From: an uncultured Clostridium sp.
Lineage (GTDB): Bacteria; Bacillota; Clostridia; TANB77; CAG-508
DNA: 64,000 nt
Direction of reading: 5' to 3'
Assembly (NCBI GenBank): GCA_946487895.1
Contig: CAMLUO010000003.1
Span: forward strand, 22,922-86,921
Shown one piece after another: positions 46,762-56,928 of this stretch (within the stretch, counting starts at the first letter, position 1; every line of letters starts with the position of its first letter). The notes below the pieces were generated by a model. The model did not search any database. It was not told the origin of the DNA and saw only the letters and a program-made list of their open reading frames with translations. Both the position numbers and the translations under genes were made by a program.

Positions 46762-47622
46762 ATGATAATCGATTTACATTCACATACTACAGCATCAGAT
46801 GGAGAATTCAAACCAAAAGAGTTAATAGATAAAGCAATACAAAAAGAAATATCAGTACTTGCAATTACAGATCATGATACAATTGATAGTTTAGATGAGG
46901 CGATTGATTATGCGAAAAATAAAGAAATAGAAGTCGTACCAGGAATTGAATTTAGTGCTAAAGTAGATATAGGTAAAATGCATATATTAGGTTTGTATGT
47001 AAATTATACAAAACCAGAATTTAAAGAAATTACTGATAAATTAAAAAAAGATAGAAATGACAGAAATAATAAATTTATAAAAATGTTTAATGAATTAGGG
47101 TATGACATTAGTATAGATGATGTAAAAAAATATGCAATAGGGGAGATAATTGCAAAGCCTCATTTTGCACAAGTATTATTCGAAAAAGGATATATAAAGG
47201 ACATAGAAGAAGCGTATGATAACCTATTTAATGTACCACCATTAAATACAATAAATAGAATGACATTGTCGCCAAAAGAAACAATAGAAGCTATAAAGAG
47301 AGCTAATGGAATTGCAATATTAGCTCATCCAAAAACATTAAAATTAAATCAAGAGGACTTGGAAAATAAAATTAAAGAATTGATTTCGTATGGTTTGGAC
47401 GGTATCGAGTGTTATCATAGTACCCATACTTTTGATGAGATAAAAGAATATAGGAATATAGCCATAAATTATAATTTATTGATATCAAAGGGAAGTGATT
47501 ACCATGGACCAAATGTTACTCCTGAAATAGAATTGGGAACTGGAAAAAACGGTAATATTTTAAATAAAGAAGAAAGCATGATTTATGAAAAGTTAAAAAA
47601 TAGATTAGAGATACACTGTTAG
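46762..47622 (+). CDS. PHP-domain phosphoesterase
   Basis: This 286-residue protein has H-S-H-T-T-A-S-D-G, T-D-H-D-T, E-F-S-A, L-A-H-P and S-D-Y-H-G-P, the metal-binding motifs of PHP phosphatases such as the YciV/TrpH nucleoside 3',5'-bisphosphate phosphatase group. It starts 2 bp after the hydrolase gene, forming a three-gene operon with the transglutaminase-like protein. Confidence 0.88.
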   Translation: MIIDLHSHTTASDGEFKPKELIDKAIQKEISVLAITDHDTIDSLDEAIDYAKNKEIEVVPGIEFSAKVDIGKMHILGLYVNYTKPEFKEITDKLKKDRNDRNNKFIKMFNELGYDISIDDVKKYAIGEIIAKPHFAQVLFEKGYIKDIEEAYDNLFNVPPLNTINRMTLSPKETIEAIKRANGIAILAHPKTLKLNQEDLENKIKELISYGLDGIECYHSTHTFDEIKEYRNIAINYNLLISKGSDYHGPNVTPEIELGTGKNGNILNKEESMIYEKLKNRLEIHC

Positions 47623-48196
47623 TGTATCTCTATAAGTTCTAGAAACTTTTTTGTTGTTTCTTCTGGGGATAAATAAGTTGTATCTAAAAGATATTTAGGA
47701 ACAGTAACAGTTTTAAAGAAATCAGTAAAAACTTTGTTATGAAATTCTAATGAAACAGTATTGTTTTTACTTCTGGATCTTTTAATTGCTTCATCGACAG
47801 AAGTTGTCATACCAATAAACAAATCAGGCAACAAATTCTTGTCTCTGTAAAGATGTCCAGATTTAATGCTTCTTCAGCCTCTAGCTTTGAACATTTTTCC
47901 TTTTTTAAGTAATAATATACCCAAAATTGATAATCAATGAGGCCTCGGTCAACAATAATAATTTCATTATTTTTACATTTTTCCTTTGTAGATAAAATTG
48001 ATTCTGCAGCACTTGTTCCTACCCAGATGTTGAAAAGCAAACTTTTTCTAGAATTTTTCGAAGGCAAAGTTTTACCTCCAGCTTCACCGATTACTATGAC
48101 TGGAAAATTCCGACTAATTAAATAGCTTTTTACCATGTCAATAGTGGTTGTTTTTCCAGCATCTGGAGTTCCAGATACTTCAATAAGTTTACACAT
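47619..48196 (-). pseudogene. P-loop kinase-like gene broken by a frame change
   Basis: ATG 48196 with SD GGAGGTAA opens V-S-G-T-P-D-A-G-K-T-T-T (Walker A), later V-D-R-G-L-I-D-Y-Q-F-W. This resembles thymidylate-kinase-like ATPases. The frame ends at T-R-I-C-C-L-I-C-L-L-V, while the sequel (N-L-L-P-D-L-F-I-G-M-T-T, then K-R-S-R-S-K) continues in the -1 frame near 47841. One lost base, or a duplicated GA, explains it. An in-frame CGG at 48110-48112 is read without a shift here, so this break does not follow the CGG pattern. Confidence 0.7.
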
Positions 48197-48267
48197 AGAG
48201 TTACCTCCTTTTGATGTTGATATACATATTATAACACGTTGACATATAATTTTCAACTTAAATATTT

Positions 48268-48816
48268 TTATAACACCCCATCAGTTGGAATATAACTTTC
48301 ATCAGGAGGATAAACATACTCTTCATTAGGAGAAGAAGTCTCTTTCATGTCAGTAACCTTTAATATAGGCATATCACCATGATAACTACCCTTAGTAATC
48401 TCACCAGTAACCTCAACCCAAGTATCATCTTTGAAATCTTTAGCATTTACATATTCAGATAAAAAACCAACCACCACATATTGGCGATTAGAAGAAATAA
48501 TCATATCTCTTGCCAAAACAAATTGATTTTCATTCAAATCTGAAACCCTATAAACATATCCAATAAAATTAATTTTCAATCCAACATAACTATCAATATC
48601 ATCGTGTACTGCTTTTAGAACATTTGTATAATTTGATGCTGAAATTGTAGAAATATTGTTTTGAGGCAAACATGAGGATTTGTTTTTATGAGTGCTAGCA
48701 CCGTAGAATATTTTAAAAGTTACAATTCCAACAATAATGGTGATAATTATTAAAATTATAACAAAAAAACATTTAAATAAATTTTTTCCATTAATTTTAA
48801 AATTATATACAAACAT
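48268..48816 (-). CDS. Membrane-anchored DUF1980-like protein
   Basis: This 182-residue protein has one N-terminal transmembrane helix (about 12-35) and an extracytoplasmic domain with G-Y-V-Y-R and F-V-L-A-R-D-M-I, then E-Y-V-N-A-K-D-F-K-D-D-T-W-V-E-V-T-G. This resembles the C-terminal domain of the TIGR03943/DUF1980 (YcgQ-like) proteins that partner with permeases, but the permease partner is absent here. SD GGAGGGTG. Confidence 0.75.
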   Translation of the reverse strand: MFVYNFKINGKNLFKCFFVIILIIITIIVGIVTFKIFYGASTHKNKSSCLPQNNISTISASNYTNVLKAVHDDIDSYVGLKINFIGYVYRVSDLNENQFVLARDMIISSNRQYVVVGFLSEYVNAKDFKDDTWVEVTGEITKGSYHGDMPILKVTDMKETSSPNEEYVYPPDESYIPTDGVL

Positions 48817-48998
48817 AAAGCACCCTCCAGTTATGCAATGAAATTTTCTAAGATTTATGAATTATAGTAAATAATATGTGGTAAAGTAAAAAATAAGAAC
48901 ATTATCATAAAAGTTTTTGGTCAAACTACTTGCTAAAATACTATTTTAGTGATATAGTAACAAAGTAAAAATATAAACTTAGGAGGAATCAATTCGAA

Positions 48999-51755
48999 AT
49001 GAGCATAATAAGAAAAATTTTCAAAACTTACAGTCAAAAAGAAGTTAAAAGAGTAATGCCAATAGTACAAAAAATCAATGAGCTAGAAGGCGAAATTTCA
49101 AAATTAAGCGATAAAGAATTAAGAGGAAAAACAGAATACTTCAAAGAGCAATTAAAAAATGGAAAGACATTAGATGACATATTACCAGAAGCATTTGCAG
49201 TTGTTAGAGAAGCATCAAAAAGAGTTTTAGGAATGAGACATTTTGATGTACAATTAATAGGTGGTATCATTCTACACCAAGGAAGAATTGCAGAAATGAA
49301 AACTGGTGAAGGTAAAACTTTAGTTGCAACACTTCCAGTATATTTAAATGCACTAGAAGGAAAAGGAGTTCATGTAATTACAGTAAATGATTACTTAGCA
49401 AAAAGAGATAGTGAATGGATGGGAAAATTATATAAATTTTTAGGACTATCAGTTGGTTTAGTAATTGCAGGAATGGAGCCAAAAGCAAAACAAGAAGCAT
49501 ATAATGCAGATGTAACATATGGTACAAATAATGAATTTGGATTCGATTATCTGAGAGATAATATGGTTATATATAAAAATCAATTAGTTCAAAGAGGATT
49601 GCATTATGCAATCGTCGATGAGATTGATAGTATTTTAATTGATGAAGCTCGTACTCCACTTATAATTTCAGGTAGAGCAAACGAATCATCAGATTTATAC
49701 AAAAAAGCAGATAACTTTGTACGTAGATTAACACCTAAAGTTATTGTTGAAGAAGATGTAAAAGATTTTGACCAAGCAGAAGATAATGAAAAATATGATT
49801 ACATTGTAGACTTAAAAGCAAAATCTGCATCATTAACACAAAAAGGTATTAAAAAAGCAGAAGAAGCATTTGGATTAGAAAACTTCAATGACCTAGAAAA
49901 CTCTACATTAGTTCATCATGTAAACCAAGCATTACGTGCACATGGTGTTATGAAAAAAGATATAGATTATATCGTAAAAGATGGAGAAGTTTTAATTGTT
50001 GATGAATTTACAGGACGTATTATGTATGGAAGAAGATATAATAATGGATTACATCAAGCGATTGAAGCAAAAGAACATGTTAAGATAGCTGATGAATCAA
50101 AAACTTTAGCAACAATTACATTCCAAAACTTCTTTAGAATGTATGATAAATTATCAGGTATGACTGGTACTGCTATGACAGAAGCAGCAGAATTTGAAGA
50201 GATATATAATTTGGATGTTGTTGAAATACCAACAAATAAACCAATGATTCGTAAAGATGAAAATGATGTTATATACAAAAATGAAAATGCAAAATATAGA
50301 GCAATTGTAGAAAGTATAAAAGAAAGTCATAAAAAAGGACAACCAGTTTTGGTAGGTACAGTATCAATTGAAAAATCTGAAAAATTAAGCAAATTATTAA
50401 AACAAGAAGGAATTAAACATGAAGTATTAAATGCTAAATATCATGAAAAAGAAGCTGAAATAATTGCACAAGCAGGAAAATTCGGTGCAGTAACAATCGC
50501 AACAAACATGGCAGGACGTGGTACTGACATTATGCTTGGAGGAAATAGTGAATATTTAGCAAAAGAAGCTATGAGAAAAAATAAAGTTCCAGCTGAATTA
50601 ATTGAAGCAGCAGACACATATTATGAAACAGATGACCAAGACATTTTAAAAGCAAGAGAGCAATTTAAAGATTTAGTAGATAAATTTGATGAACAAATAA
50701 AAGAAGAAAAAGAAAAAGTAATTGAAGCTGGTGGACTAAAAATTGTAGGTACAGAAAGACATGAATCAAGAAGAATTGATAACCAGTTACGTGGACGTTC
50801 TGGACGTCAAGGAGATATAGGAGAATCTAAATTCTATATTGGGCTAGATGATGACTTAATGAAAATCTTTGGTGGAGATGCAATAACTAAAGTATATAAT
50901 ACATTAGGTGCAGACGAAAATATGCCAATAGATTCAAGAATTATCTCAAATGCAGTAGAAAATGCACAGAAAAAAGTAGAAGGTAGAAACTTCAGTATTC
51001 GTAAAAATGTCTTAAAATATGACGATGTAATGAATGCTCAAAGAGAAATTATTTATAAACAAAGAAGAGAAGTTCTTGATGGAGAAAATATCCATGATAA
51101 TATAATTGCAATGATTGATTTTGTTGCAGAAAACATATCAAATATGTTCATCGAAGGAGAAACACAAGAATTAAATATAGAGTCTTTAAATACAGAAATA
51201 TTGAATGTATTTGGAATTGATATGTTAGACTTTATAAAAGATAATAAAAACAATGTTCAAGCTATTTCTGATGAATTAAAGAAAAGAGCAATGGAAATAT
51301 ATGAACAAAAAGAACAAGATATTGGTTCAGATGAGATGAGAGAACTTGAAAGAGTTGTTATGCTTAAAGTTGTTGATGAAAAATGGATGAATCATATTGA
51401 TAGCATGGATGAACTAAAAAATGGTATTGGTTTACGTGCTTATGGTCAAAAGGATCCTGTTGTTCAATATAGACTTGAAGGTTTTGATATGTTTGATGAA
51501 ATGGTTAATGACATCAAATATGATGTAACAAAAATATTAATGCATATTAGACAACAAGGTGAGACAAAAAGACAAGAAACTGTTAAAATTACAGGTGCAG
51601 CATTGGAGGCTATCCATAGTGTTGATGGTGGGGCTAAAATTGGTACTGATGTTGATAGAACTATTCGTAATGAAGGTCCTAAGATTGGTAGAAATGACCC
51701 TTGCCCATGCGGTAGCGGCAAAAAGTATAAGAATTGTTGTGGAAAAAATCAATAA
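48999..51755 (+). CDS. secA: Preprotein translocase ATPase SecA
   Basis: This 918-residue motor drives secretion through SecYEG. DEAD-type motifs: M-K-T-G-E-G-K-T (Walker A near residue 103), V-D-E-I-D-S and [11 protein letters not shown]. The extreme C-terminus is the zinc-binding SEC-C motif [22 protein letters not shown]. Monocistronic, with a terminator at 51797. Confidence 0.98.
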   Translation: MSIIRKIFKTYSQKEVKRVMPIVQKINELEGEISKLSDKELRGKTEYFKEQLKNGKTLDDILPEAFAVVREASKRVLGMRHFDVQLIGGIILHQGRIAEMKTGEGKTLVATLPVYLNALEGKGVHVITVNDYLAKRDSEWMGKLYKFLGLSVGLVIAGMEPKAKQEAYNADVTYGTNNEFGFDYLRDNMVIYKNQLVQRGLHYAIVDEIDSILIDEARTPLIISGRANESSDLYKKADNFVRRLTPKVIVEEDVKDFDQAEDNEKYDYIVDLKAKSASLTQKGIKKAEEAFGLENFNDLENSTLVHHVNQALRAHGVMKKDIDYIVKDGEVLIVDEFTGRIMYGRRYNNGLHQAIEAKEHVKIADESKTLATITFQNFFRMYDKLSGMTGTAMTEAAEFEEIYNLDVVEIPTNKPMIRKDENDVIYKNENAKYRAIVESIKESHKKGQPVLVGTVSIEKSEKLSKLLKQEGIKHEVLNAKYHEKEAEIIAQAGKFGAVTIATNMAGRGTDIMLGGNSEYLAKEAMRKNKVPAELIEAADTYYETDDQDILKAREQFKDLVDKFDEQIKEEKEKVIEAGGLKIVGTERHESRRIDNQLRGRSGRQGDIGESKFYIGLDDDLMKIFGGDAITKVYNTLGADENMPIDSRIISNAVENAQKKVEGRNFSIRKNVLKYDDVMNAQREIIYKQRREVLDGENIHDNIIAMIDFVAENISNMFIEGETQELNIESLNTEILNVFGIDMLDFIKDNKNNVQAISDELKKRAMEIYEQKEQDIGSDEMRELERVVMLKVVDEKWMNHIDSMDELKNGIGLRAYGQKDPVVQYRLEGFDMFDEMVNDIKYDVTKILMHIRQQGETKRQETVKITGAALEAIHSVDGGAKIGTDVDRTIRNEGPKIGRNDPCPCGSGKKYKNCCGKNQ

Positions 51756-51796
51756 TATGAAGAGATTACAGAGAGTTATATAGTTGATATGGATAT

Positions 51797-51828
51797 AAAA
51801 ATGCTAACACAAATGTTAGCATTTTTAA
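51797..51828 (+). terminator. secA terminator
   Basis: Perfect stem AAATGCTAACA/TGTTAGCATTT with a 4-nt loop and T-run. Confidence 0.8.
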
Positions 51829-51907
51829 TTGAAGTGATAAATATTTTGTGAAATAGTTTATTTTTTACTTAATATATGTTAGAATGTTACTCGAGGAGAG
51901 ATAAAAC

Positions 51908-52592
51908 ATGAAAATATACGTATATTTAGACGAAAGTCGGATCAATTCATAAAAATAGTAAAACAAGATATTTTGCAGTAGGTGGATATTTTTCTTATGA
52001 AGAAGATAGACTGAAGATAAGATCAAAATATAAAAAAGAAAATTTAAAATTAAAGAAAGAAAAGAATTTAGATCTAAATACTGAAATAAAATCATATAAT
52101 ATGTCCGAAGAAGAAAAAATAAAAATATTTAACAAAATCCAAGACATTGAAACTTTTCATGGTTGTGTCAAGGTATTTGATAAAAAATATATGAGAAAGG
52201 AAATAGTCGATTCAAATATATTTTTTAATTATGCAGTAAAAGTTTTAATTCAAGATTGCATACTACCAGAATTGAATTTGCAAGAAAATGATGAGTCAAT
52301 AGAGTTTGTTATTAGTATTGATAATAGAAATATAAGAGTAGGAGAATTAAACAATTTAGAAACATATTTAAAGACTGAATTTTGCATTTATGATGATGAC
52401 TTTAAAATCACCTATTATGATTCAAAAACAAATTATGGAATACAATTAGCAGATTTAACTGTTAATACATTTTACAATTATTATAAAAACGTAAGTTTAG
52501 TTGAAAATTTAGTAAAAGAATTAAAGCCTAAAAATTTTAGAGTTAGTTTGTTTCCGAGAAATAGTAGGAATAAAAATAAAAATTTAGCATAA
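51908..52592 (+). CDS. DUF3800 protein, needs +1 frameshift at CGG
   Basis: About 227 residues if read through. It begins K-I-Y-V-Y-L-D-E-S, the DUF3800 N-terminal motif whose next residue is an almost invariant Gly (D-E-S-G). Here the next codon is CGG (51938-51940) and zero frame stops three codons later. Dropping C gives D-E-S-G-S-I-H-K-N-S and a long frame to 52592, with a late G-I-Q-L-A-D-L-T-V box. DUF3800 proteins are RNase-H-like and often lie in defence or mobile regions. SD GAGGAGA. Confidence 0.85.
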
Positions 52593-52608
52593 AATATTAG
52601 TAAAATAT

Positions 52609-52637
52609 TTGACATGCAATTTTTTGTGTGGTAAAAT
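52609..52637 (+). promoter_or_regulatory. Strong promoter of structured RNA locus
   Basis: TTGACA (52609-52614), 17-nt spacer ending TGTGG, TAAAAT (52632-52637). Structured sequence begins about 12 nt downstream. Confidence 0.75.
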
Positions 52638-52644
52638 ATTTATA

Positions 52645-52712
52645 GTAAGACCTAGGTAAGGTAGCTAAATGCTAAGCGTATGTTAAGTACGCTGCCACCT
52701 AGGCATTTTTAT
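52645..52712 (+). ncRNA. Small structured RNA, unassigned
   Basis: Outer stem CCTAGGT (52651-52657) with ACCTAGG (52697-52703), an inner GCGTA/TACGC hairpin, then C-A-T5. This looks like a short RNA ending in its own terminator, about 65 nt, or an attenuator in a longer leader. No known family recognised. Confidence 0.55.
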
Positions 52713-52789
52713 TATATAGTTATAATTCTTCTTACTATTAGTATAAATTCTAGACAAAAATGAATAAAAGGAGCATAATAAAATACAAT

Positions 52790-52915
52790 ATAAGTAGGTT
52801 ATTTGAAGTGGACAATAGTGCCATCCACACACCCTAGAGGTCAAAAGAGATGCAGGAATTGGTACACCTGCCAAATAACCAAGGATTTAAAGGAGCTATG
52901 GAAACATAGCTCTAA
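52790..52915 (+). ncRNA. Multibranched structured RNA, unassigned
   Basis: A 9-bp closing stem (52797-52805 with 52872-52880) holds two 5-bp hairpins (52808-52812 with 52824-52828; 52852-52856 with 52867-52871) as a three-way-junction fold. A last hairpin follows (52892-52900 with 52905-52913). It lies between the small RNA and prfB, 85 nt before the prfB start. It is not tRNA or a riboswitch class I recognise. No coding frame lies within the whole 405-bp gap (52593-52997). Confidence 0.5.
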
Positions 52916-52997
52916 AATTATTATAAATTTTAATTAGCTAAAAATTGAAATCAATATAAATCTATGTTAAAATAGAGCATGTTAGGAGAGTGATAAA

Positions 52998-54093
52998 ATG
53001 TTTGAATTAGAAGAAAACTCTAAGATACTAGAAGAATTAGAAAACAAACTAAAAGAATTAGGTGAGTCACTTTGACATTGCTAAATTACAAGAAGAATTA
53101 AAAGAATTAGAAAAACAAACACTAGACGCAAAATTTTGGGAGGACCAAAAAAATTCACAAAAAGTTTTAGGAAAAATAAAGAATATAAAAAGAAAAAGCA
53201 ATAAATATCAAGAAATAGAAAATGAAATTAAAAATTTAAAAGAATTAACAGAATTAGTAAATATGGAACCAGATGAAGAAGTTGCAAAAGACATCATAAA
53301 AGGAACAAATAAAGTAAAAAAAGAAGTTGAAAAATTTGAAATAGAAACATTATTTTCAGGAAAATATGATAGTAATAATGCAATAGTGACAATCCATCCA
53401 GGAGCAGGAGGAACAGAATCACAAGATTGGGCAGAAATGCTATATAGAATGTACACAAGGTGGGCAACAAAAAATGACTACGAGGTAAAAGAATTAGACT
53501 ACCTAGAAGGAGAAGAAGCAGGACTAAAAAGCGTTACATTTGAGGTAATAGGTGAAAATGCATATGGATATATGAAATGCGAAAAAGGAGTACATAGATT
53601 AGTTAGAATTTCACCATTTGATAGTGGGGGAAGGAGACACACATCATTTGCATCAGTTGAAGTTTTGCCTGAAATTACTGACGATATAGAAATTGAAATA
53701 AATCCAGATGATTTACGAATAGATACATATAGAGCATCTGGAGCAGGAGGACAACATATAAATAAGACATCGTCAGCAGTAAGGATAACACATATACCAA
53801 CAAATATAGTGGTAGCTTGTCAGTCAGAGCGTTCACAAATTCAAAATAGAGAAACTGCAATGAAAATGTTAAAATCAAAACTATTAGATTTAAAAGAACA
53901 AGAACAAAAAGAAAAAATAGAAGATTTAAAAGGTGAGCAAAAAGAAATAGCGTGGGGAAGTCAAATTAGGTCATATGTATTTTGTCCATATACTATGGTA
54001 AAAGACCATAGAACAAATTATGAAGTAGGAAACGTAGAAGCTGTTATGGATGGAAATATTACTGATTTTATGGAAGCATTTTTTAAGAAATGA
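52998..54093 (+). CDS. prfB: Peptide chain release factor 2, programmed +1 frameshift
   Basis: This is RF2, which terminates at UGA/UAA. ATG 52998 with AGGAGAG opens 25 codons up to an in-frame UGA at 53073-53075 in the classical CTT-TGA-C site. A +1 shift continues D-I-A-K-L-Q to 54093, giving about 364 residues, the normal RF2 length. G-G-Q motif is present (A-G-G-Q-H-I-N-K). The shift autoregulates RF2 in most bacteria. GTG 53062 is only an apparent start in the downstream frame. Confidence 0.97.
53061..53077 (+). promoter_or_regulatory. RF2 programmed frameshift site
   Basis: GGTGAG (53061-53066) just upstream of CTT-TGA-C (53070-53076) is the expected slippery site with an SD-like stimulator, although the SD-like part is weaker than the usual AGGGGG. 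Confidence 0.9.
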
Positions 54094-54109
54094 GTTAATT
54101 GATTCACTG

Positions 54110-54138
54110 TTGACATTAAAAGTTTAGTTGAATATAAT
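54110..54138 (+). promoter_or_regulatory. Aspartate kinase promoter
   Basis: TTGACA (54110-54115), 17-nt spacer, TATAAT (54133-54138): perfect consensus. It is followed by a leader hairpin at about 54140-54176. Confidence 0.8.
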
Positions 54139-54139
54139 A

Positions 54140-54182
54140 ATAGAGAGATTAATTTAATTAAGTTAAACTCTCTATATTATTT
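54140..54182 (+). terminator. Leader hairpin, possible attenuator of lysC
   Basis: TAGAGAG...CTCTCTA arms followed by a T-rich stretch, between promoter and start codon. It may attenuate aspartate kinase, but no lysine-riboswitch core is visible. Confidence 0.45.
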
Positions 54183-54221
54183 TGAAAAGCACTTTGTTGC
54201 TTTGAAGAGGTGAAGCTTAAA

Positions 54222-55211
54222 ATGAATGACACAATTGTATTAAAATTTGGAGGAAGTTCAGTTGCAGACAACGAAAAACTAAAAGTTGTAGCAGACAAAA
54301 TTATCAACATGTATAACAAAAATAATAATATTGTTGTTATACTATCAGCACAAGGAAAAATGACAGACAAATTAATTAGTGAAGCTAAAGAATTAGCAAA
54401 AGATGTAGAAAAAAGGGAGATGGATGCATTAGTAAGCTGTGGTGAACAAATGTCAGTAGCAAAATTGAGTATTTTATTAAATAGCTTAGGTTATAAAGCT
54501 ATATCATTAACTGGATGGCAAGCAGGAATTTATACAAACAATACAAATGAAAATGCAATAATACAAAATATTAACACAGAAAGGATTTTAAGAGAATTAG
54601 AGAAAAAACATATAGTTATTATTACAGGTTTTCAAGGAATAAATGAAAATATGGATATAACTACATTTGGTAGAGGTGGCTCAGATACATCAGCAGTAGC
54701 TGTTGCGGCAGCTTTAAATGCTAAAAATTGCTATATTTTTTCAGATGTAGATGGAGTGTATACAGCTGATCCAAATAAAATTAAAAATTCTAAAAAACTT
54801 TCAGCTTTGTCTTATGAAGAAATGCTGGAAATTTCAAGTGAAGGTGCTAAGGTATTGCATAATAGATGTATTGAGATAGGGGAGAAATTTAAAATTCCTA
54901 TTATAACTAAATCTACTTTTAATAATAAACCAGGTACTGTTATATCAGATATTATAGAAGAAAATACTATAAAAAGTATTATAAAGAAAGACTTATCAAG
55001 GGTTTCGATTGTTGGAAATGGTATTATCAGAAATATTGATGCGATGAAAAGTGTTTTAGATATTGTTGACAAGAATAAACTTGATATGCTTGAATTTGAT
55101 GTTTCAGAATCAAAGATTTCTATTACTTTTAAAAATGTGGTGGATGATGCGATTTTGGAAGAGATACAGAGTAAATTATTAGAAGATGAAAAGCAATATT
55201 TAAATGTTTAA
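54222..55211 (+). CDS. lysC: Aspartate kinase
   Basis: About 329 residues. N-terminal L-K-F-G-G-S-S-V-A and T-F-G-R-G-G-S-D-T-S-A are the ATP/aspartate-binding motifs. A shortened C-terminal ACT domain (V-S-I-V-G-N-G-I) carries feedback control. The first enzyme of the Lys/Thr/Met pathway. It is shorter than typical LysC (about 400), with a single visible ACT repeat. ATG 54222 follows GAGGTGA. Confidence 0.92.
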   Translation: MNDTIVLKFGGSSVADNEKLKVVADKIINMYNKNNNIVVILSAQGKMTDKLISEAKELAKDVEKREMDALVSCGEQMSVAKLSILLNSLGYKAISLTGWQAGIYTNNTNENAIIQNINTERILRELEKKHIVIITGFQGINENMDITTFGRGGSDTSAVAVAAALNAKNCYIFSDVDGVYTADPNKIKNSKKLSALSYEEMLEISSEGAKVLHNRCIEIGEKFKIPIITKSTFNNKPGTVISDIIEENTIKSIIKKDLSRVSIVGNGIIRNIDAMKSVLDIVDKNKLDMLEFDVSESKISITFKNVVDDAILEEIQSKLLEDEKQYLNV

Positions 55212-55246
55212 GGGAAGCTGAATAACAAGCTTCCCTGTAATATTTT
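55210..55246. terminator. Terminator between lysC and phoH
   Basis: AGGGAAGCT/AGCTTCCCT stem with an 8-nt loop and T-run after the lysC stop. It serves the convergent genes. Confidence 0.85.
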
Positions 55247-55268
55247 TTCAAAACTATGAAACTAAAAA

Positions 55269-56714
55269 TTATAAAATTGTTTGTGCATACTTTGCTAATA
55301 GACTTCTAACAGATTCGTCATCTGTAAGAGTTATAATATAAGCCAGTGATGATTCCTTCATTTTTTCAGCAAGATAAACCAGACCGTTATATCTCTCATT
55401 CAATTCAGGATTGTCAATCTGTGTTGGATCTCCAAGAAAGACAAATTTACTTCCAGTACTTGCACGTGTAACGATACTTTTTATATCATCTGGATGAATG
55501 TTCTGTGTTTCATCAATGATAAAAATAGTATTTGTAATGCTTCTACCACGAAGATATGCAATCAACTGCATTTCAATAATTCCACTATCGAATAAGTGCT
55601 GCCCAGTTTCTACATAGCCTCCTTTAGGATCATCACAATCATCATCATTCGAAAACTTATGATGATATGATTTTGATTTATTGGATTTATCCTTGTTTGT
55701 TTTTTCTTTTTTGTCAGAACTTAACAATACACGAAGATTATCCATAATCCCTCCAAGATGTGGATTGAATTTCTTTTCCAATTCACCTGGCAGGTAACCT
55801 AAATCTCCACCGCCAATAGTATCTGTTGGAGCAGTAATCAATATACGGGAATATATTGGATTTGCTTCAATGGTTTTCTCAAGAGCTGTTGCCAAAGAAA
55901 GATATGTTTTACCAGTTCCAGCACCACCTTTTATTATAACCAAGGGTGCTTTTTCTGGACTTTCAAGCAAAGCCTCTAAAGCCATGATTTGCCCAGCTTT
56001 TTTGGTAGAAATACCAAAAGGATGCTCTTCTGAATGTACTAAAGGAACAATTTTTTCTCCATCAAACTTTGCAAGAGCAGAAGTTTTGGAATCTTCTAAA
56101 ACCGTCATGGATAAAAATAGATTTGGCATCCATTCAATTTCATGGTTATTATAAATATCTTTTGGAAGAATGAAACCATCTTTAAAGAATTTATCCATTT
56201 TGGTTCTAGAAAGTTGACAATTAACTCGTCCTGCATATTGTTCTTCTAATCGTGGAAAAATATCATCTTTTACGTCAGAAGCTTTAATTCCCAATGATTT
56301 GGCTTTGAGACGCAAAGCTGCATTTTTTGAAATTAGTTCAACACTTCGTTTACCACTAGTTTGTTTTAAACCTGCTGCAATTTGTAAAGAACGTTTATCT
56401 AAATAGGTTAAGTTTGGTAGTACATCTCCTTCAAGTTTAACATCAGAAAAGCCATTTTCTATTCTGAGTATTGAACCATTTTCTTGAATTATTCCTTCAG
56501 GTGACATGAGTTTTCTCATATCAAACCTATTTAAATAATCCAAAACATTTTTTGCATTTTTACCACGTTCGGTATAATCACCAGCTCTTTTTTCAAGTTC
56601 ATCAATGACTGGCATAGGTATAACAATGCAATTATCATTTCCGAACTTTAAAGTTGCTTTAGGCCGTCCAATTAACGCGTTTGTCCTTAAAATCTTGATT
56701 TTTTTGTAATTCAT
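55269..56714 (-). CDS. PhoH-family ATPase with N-terminal PIN domain
   Basis: About 481 residues. The N-terminal PIN-like half begins N-Y-K-K-I-K-I-L-R-T-N-A and includes V-I-P-M-P-V-I-D-E-L. The C-terminal PhoH ATPase has Walker A I-K-G-G-A-G-T-G-K-T and Walker B I-F-I-I-D-E-T-Q-N. Such PIN-PhoH proteins are RNA helicase/nucleases. ATG 56714 with GAAAGGAG is chosen over an upstream TTG at 56927. Richer in G/C-ending codons than neighbours and contains an in-frame CGG (56664-56666), suggesting acquisition. Confidence 0.85.
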   Translation of the reverse strand: MNYKKIKILRTNALIGRPKATLKFGNDNCIVIPMPVIDELEKRAGDYTERGKNAKNVLDYLNRFDMRKLMSPEGIIQENGSILRIENGFSDVKLEGDVLPNLTYLDKRSLQIAAGLKQTSGKRSVELISKNAALRLKAKSLGIKASDVKDDIFPRLEEQYAGRVNCQLSRTKMDKFFKDGFILPKDIYNNHEIEWMPNLFLSMTVLEDSKTSALAKFDGEKIVPLVHSEEHPFGISTKKAGQIMALEALLESPEKAPLVIIKGGAGTGKTYLSLATALEKTIEANPIYSRILITAPTDTIGGGDLGYLPGELEKKFNPHLGGIMDNLRVLLSSDKKEKTNKDKSNKSKSYHHKFSNDDDCDDPKGGYVETGQHLFDSGIIEMQLIAYLRGRSITNTIFIIDETQNIHPDDIKSIVTRASTGSKFVFLGDPTQIDNPELNERYNGLVYLAEKMKESSLAYIITLTDDESVRSLLAKYAQTIL

Positions 56715-56928
56715 AAAGTAAGCTCCTTTCTGTCTTGAAAAAATATTATGCAGTAAGAAATAGATAATGATATATTTCAAACTACTGATTATGTAACTTA
56801 TTATAATGCACTTTGTATAATAAATCAATGATTTCATAAAAAAAATTAAAAAATATGCATATTTAATGGTACAATTCCAGTATAAAAGTAGTAGAAACAA
56901 TAGCATTTTGACAGAAGGAGGAAACAAA

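Noticed and set aside
52797-52880. tRNA-like cloverleaf
   Set aside because: The 9-bp end stem and GGAATTGGTA stretch recall a tRNA, but there is no T-loop GTTCGA, no anticodon arm and no CCA end.
53062-54093. prfB starting at GTG 53062
   Set aside because: This frame only opens because of the classical RF2 frameshift; the true start is ATG 52998 with a good SD.
54140-54182. Lysine riboswitch upstream of lysC
   Set aside because: Only a single hairpin of about 40 nt, far too short for the lysine aptamer.
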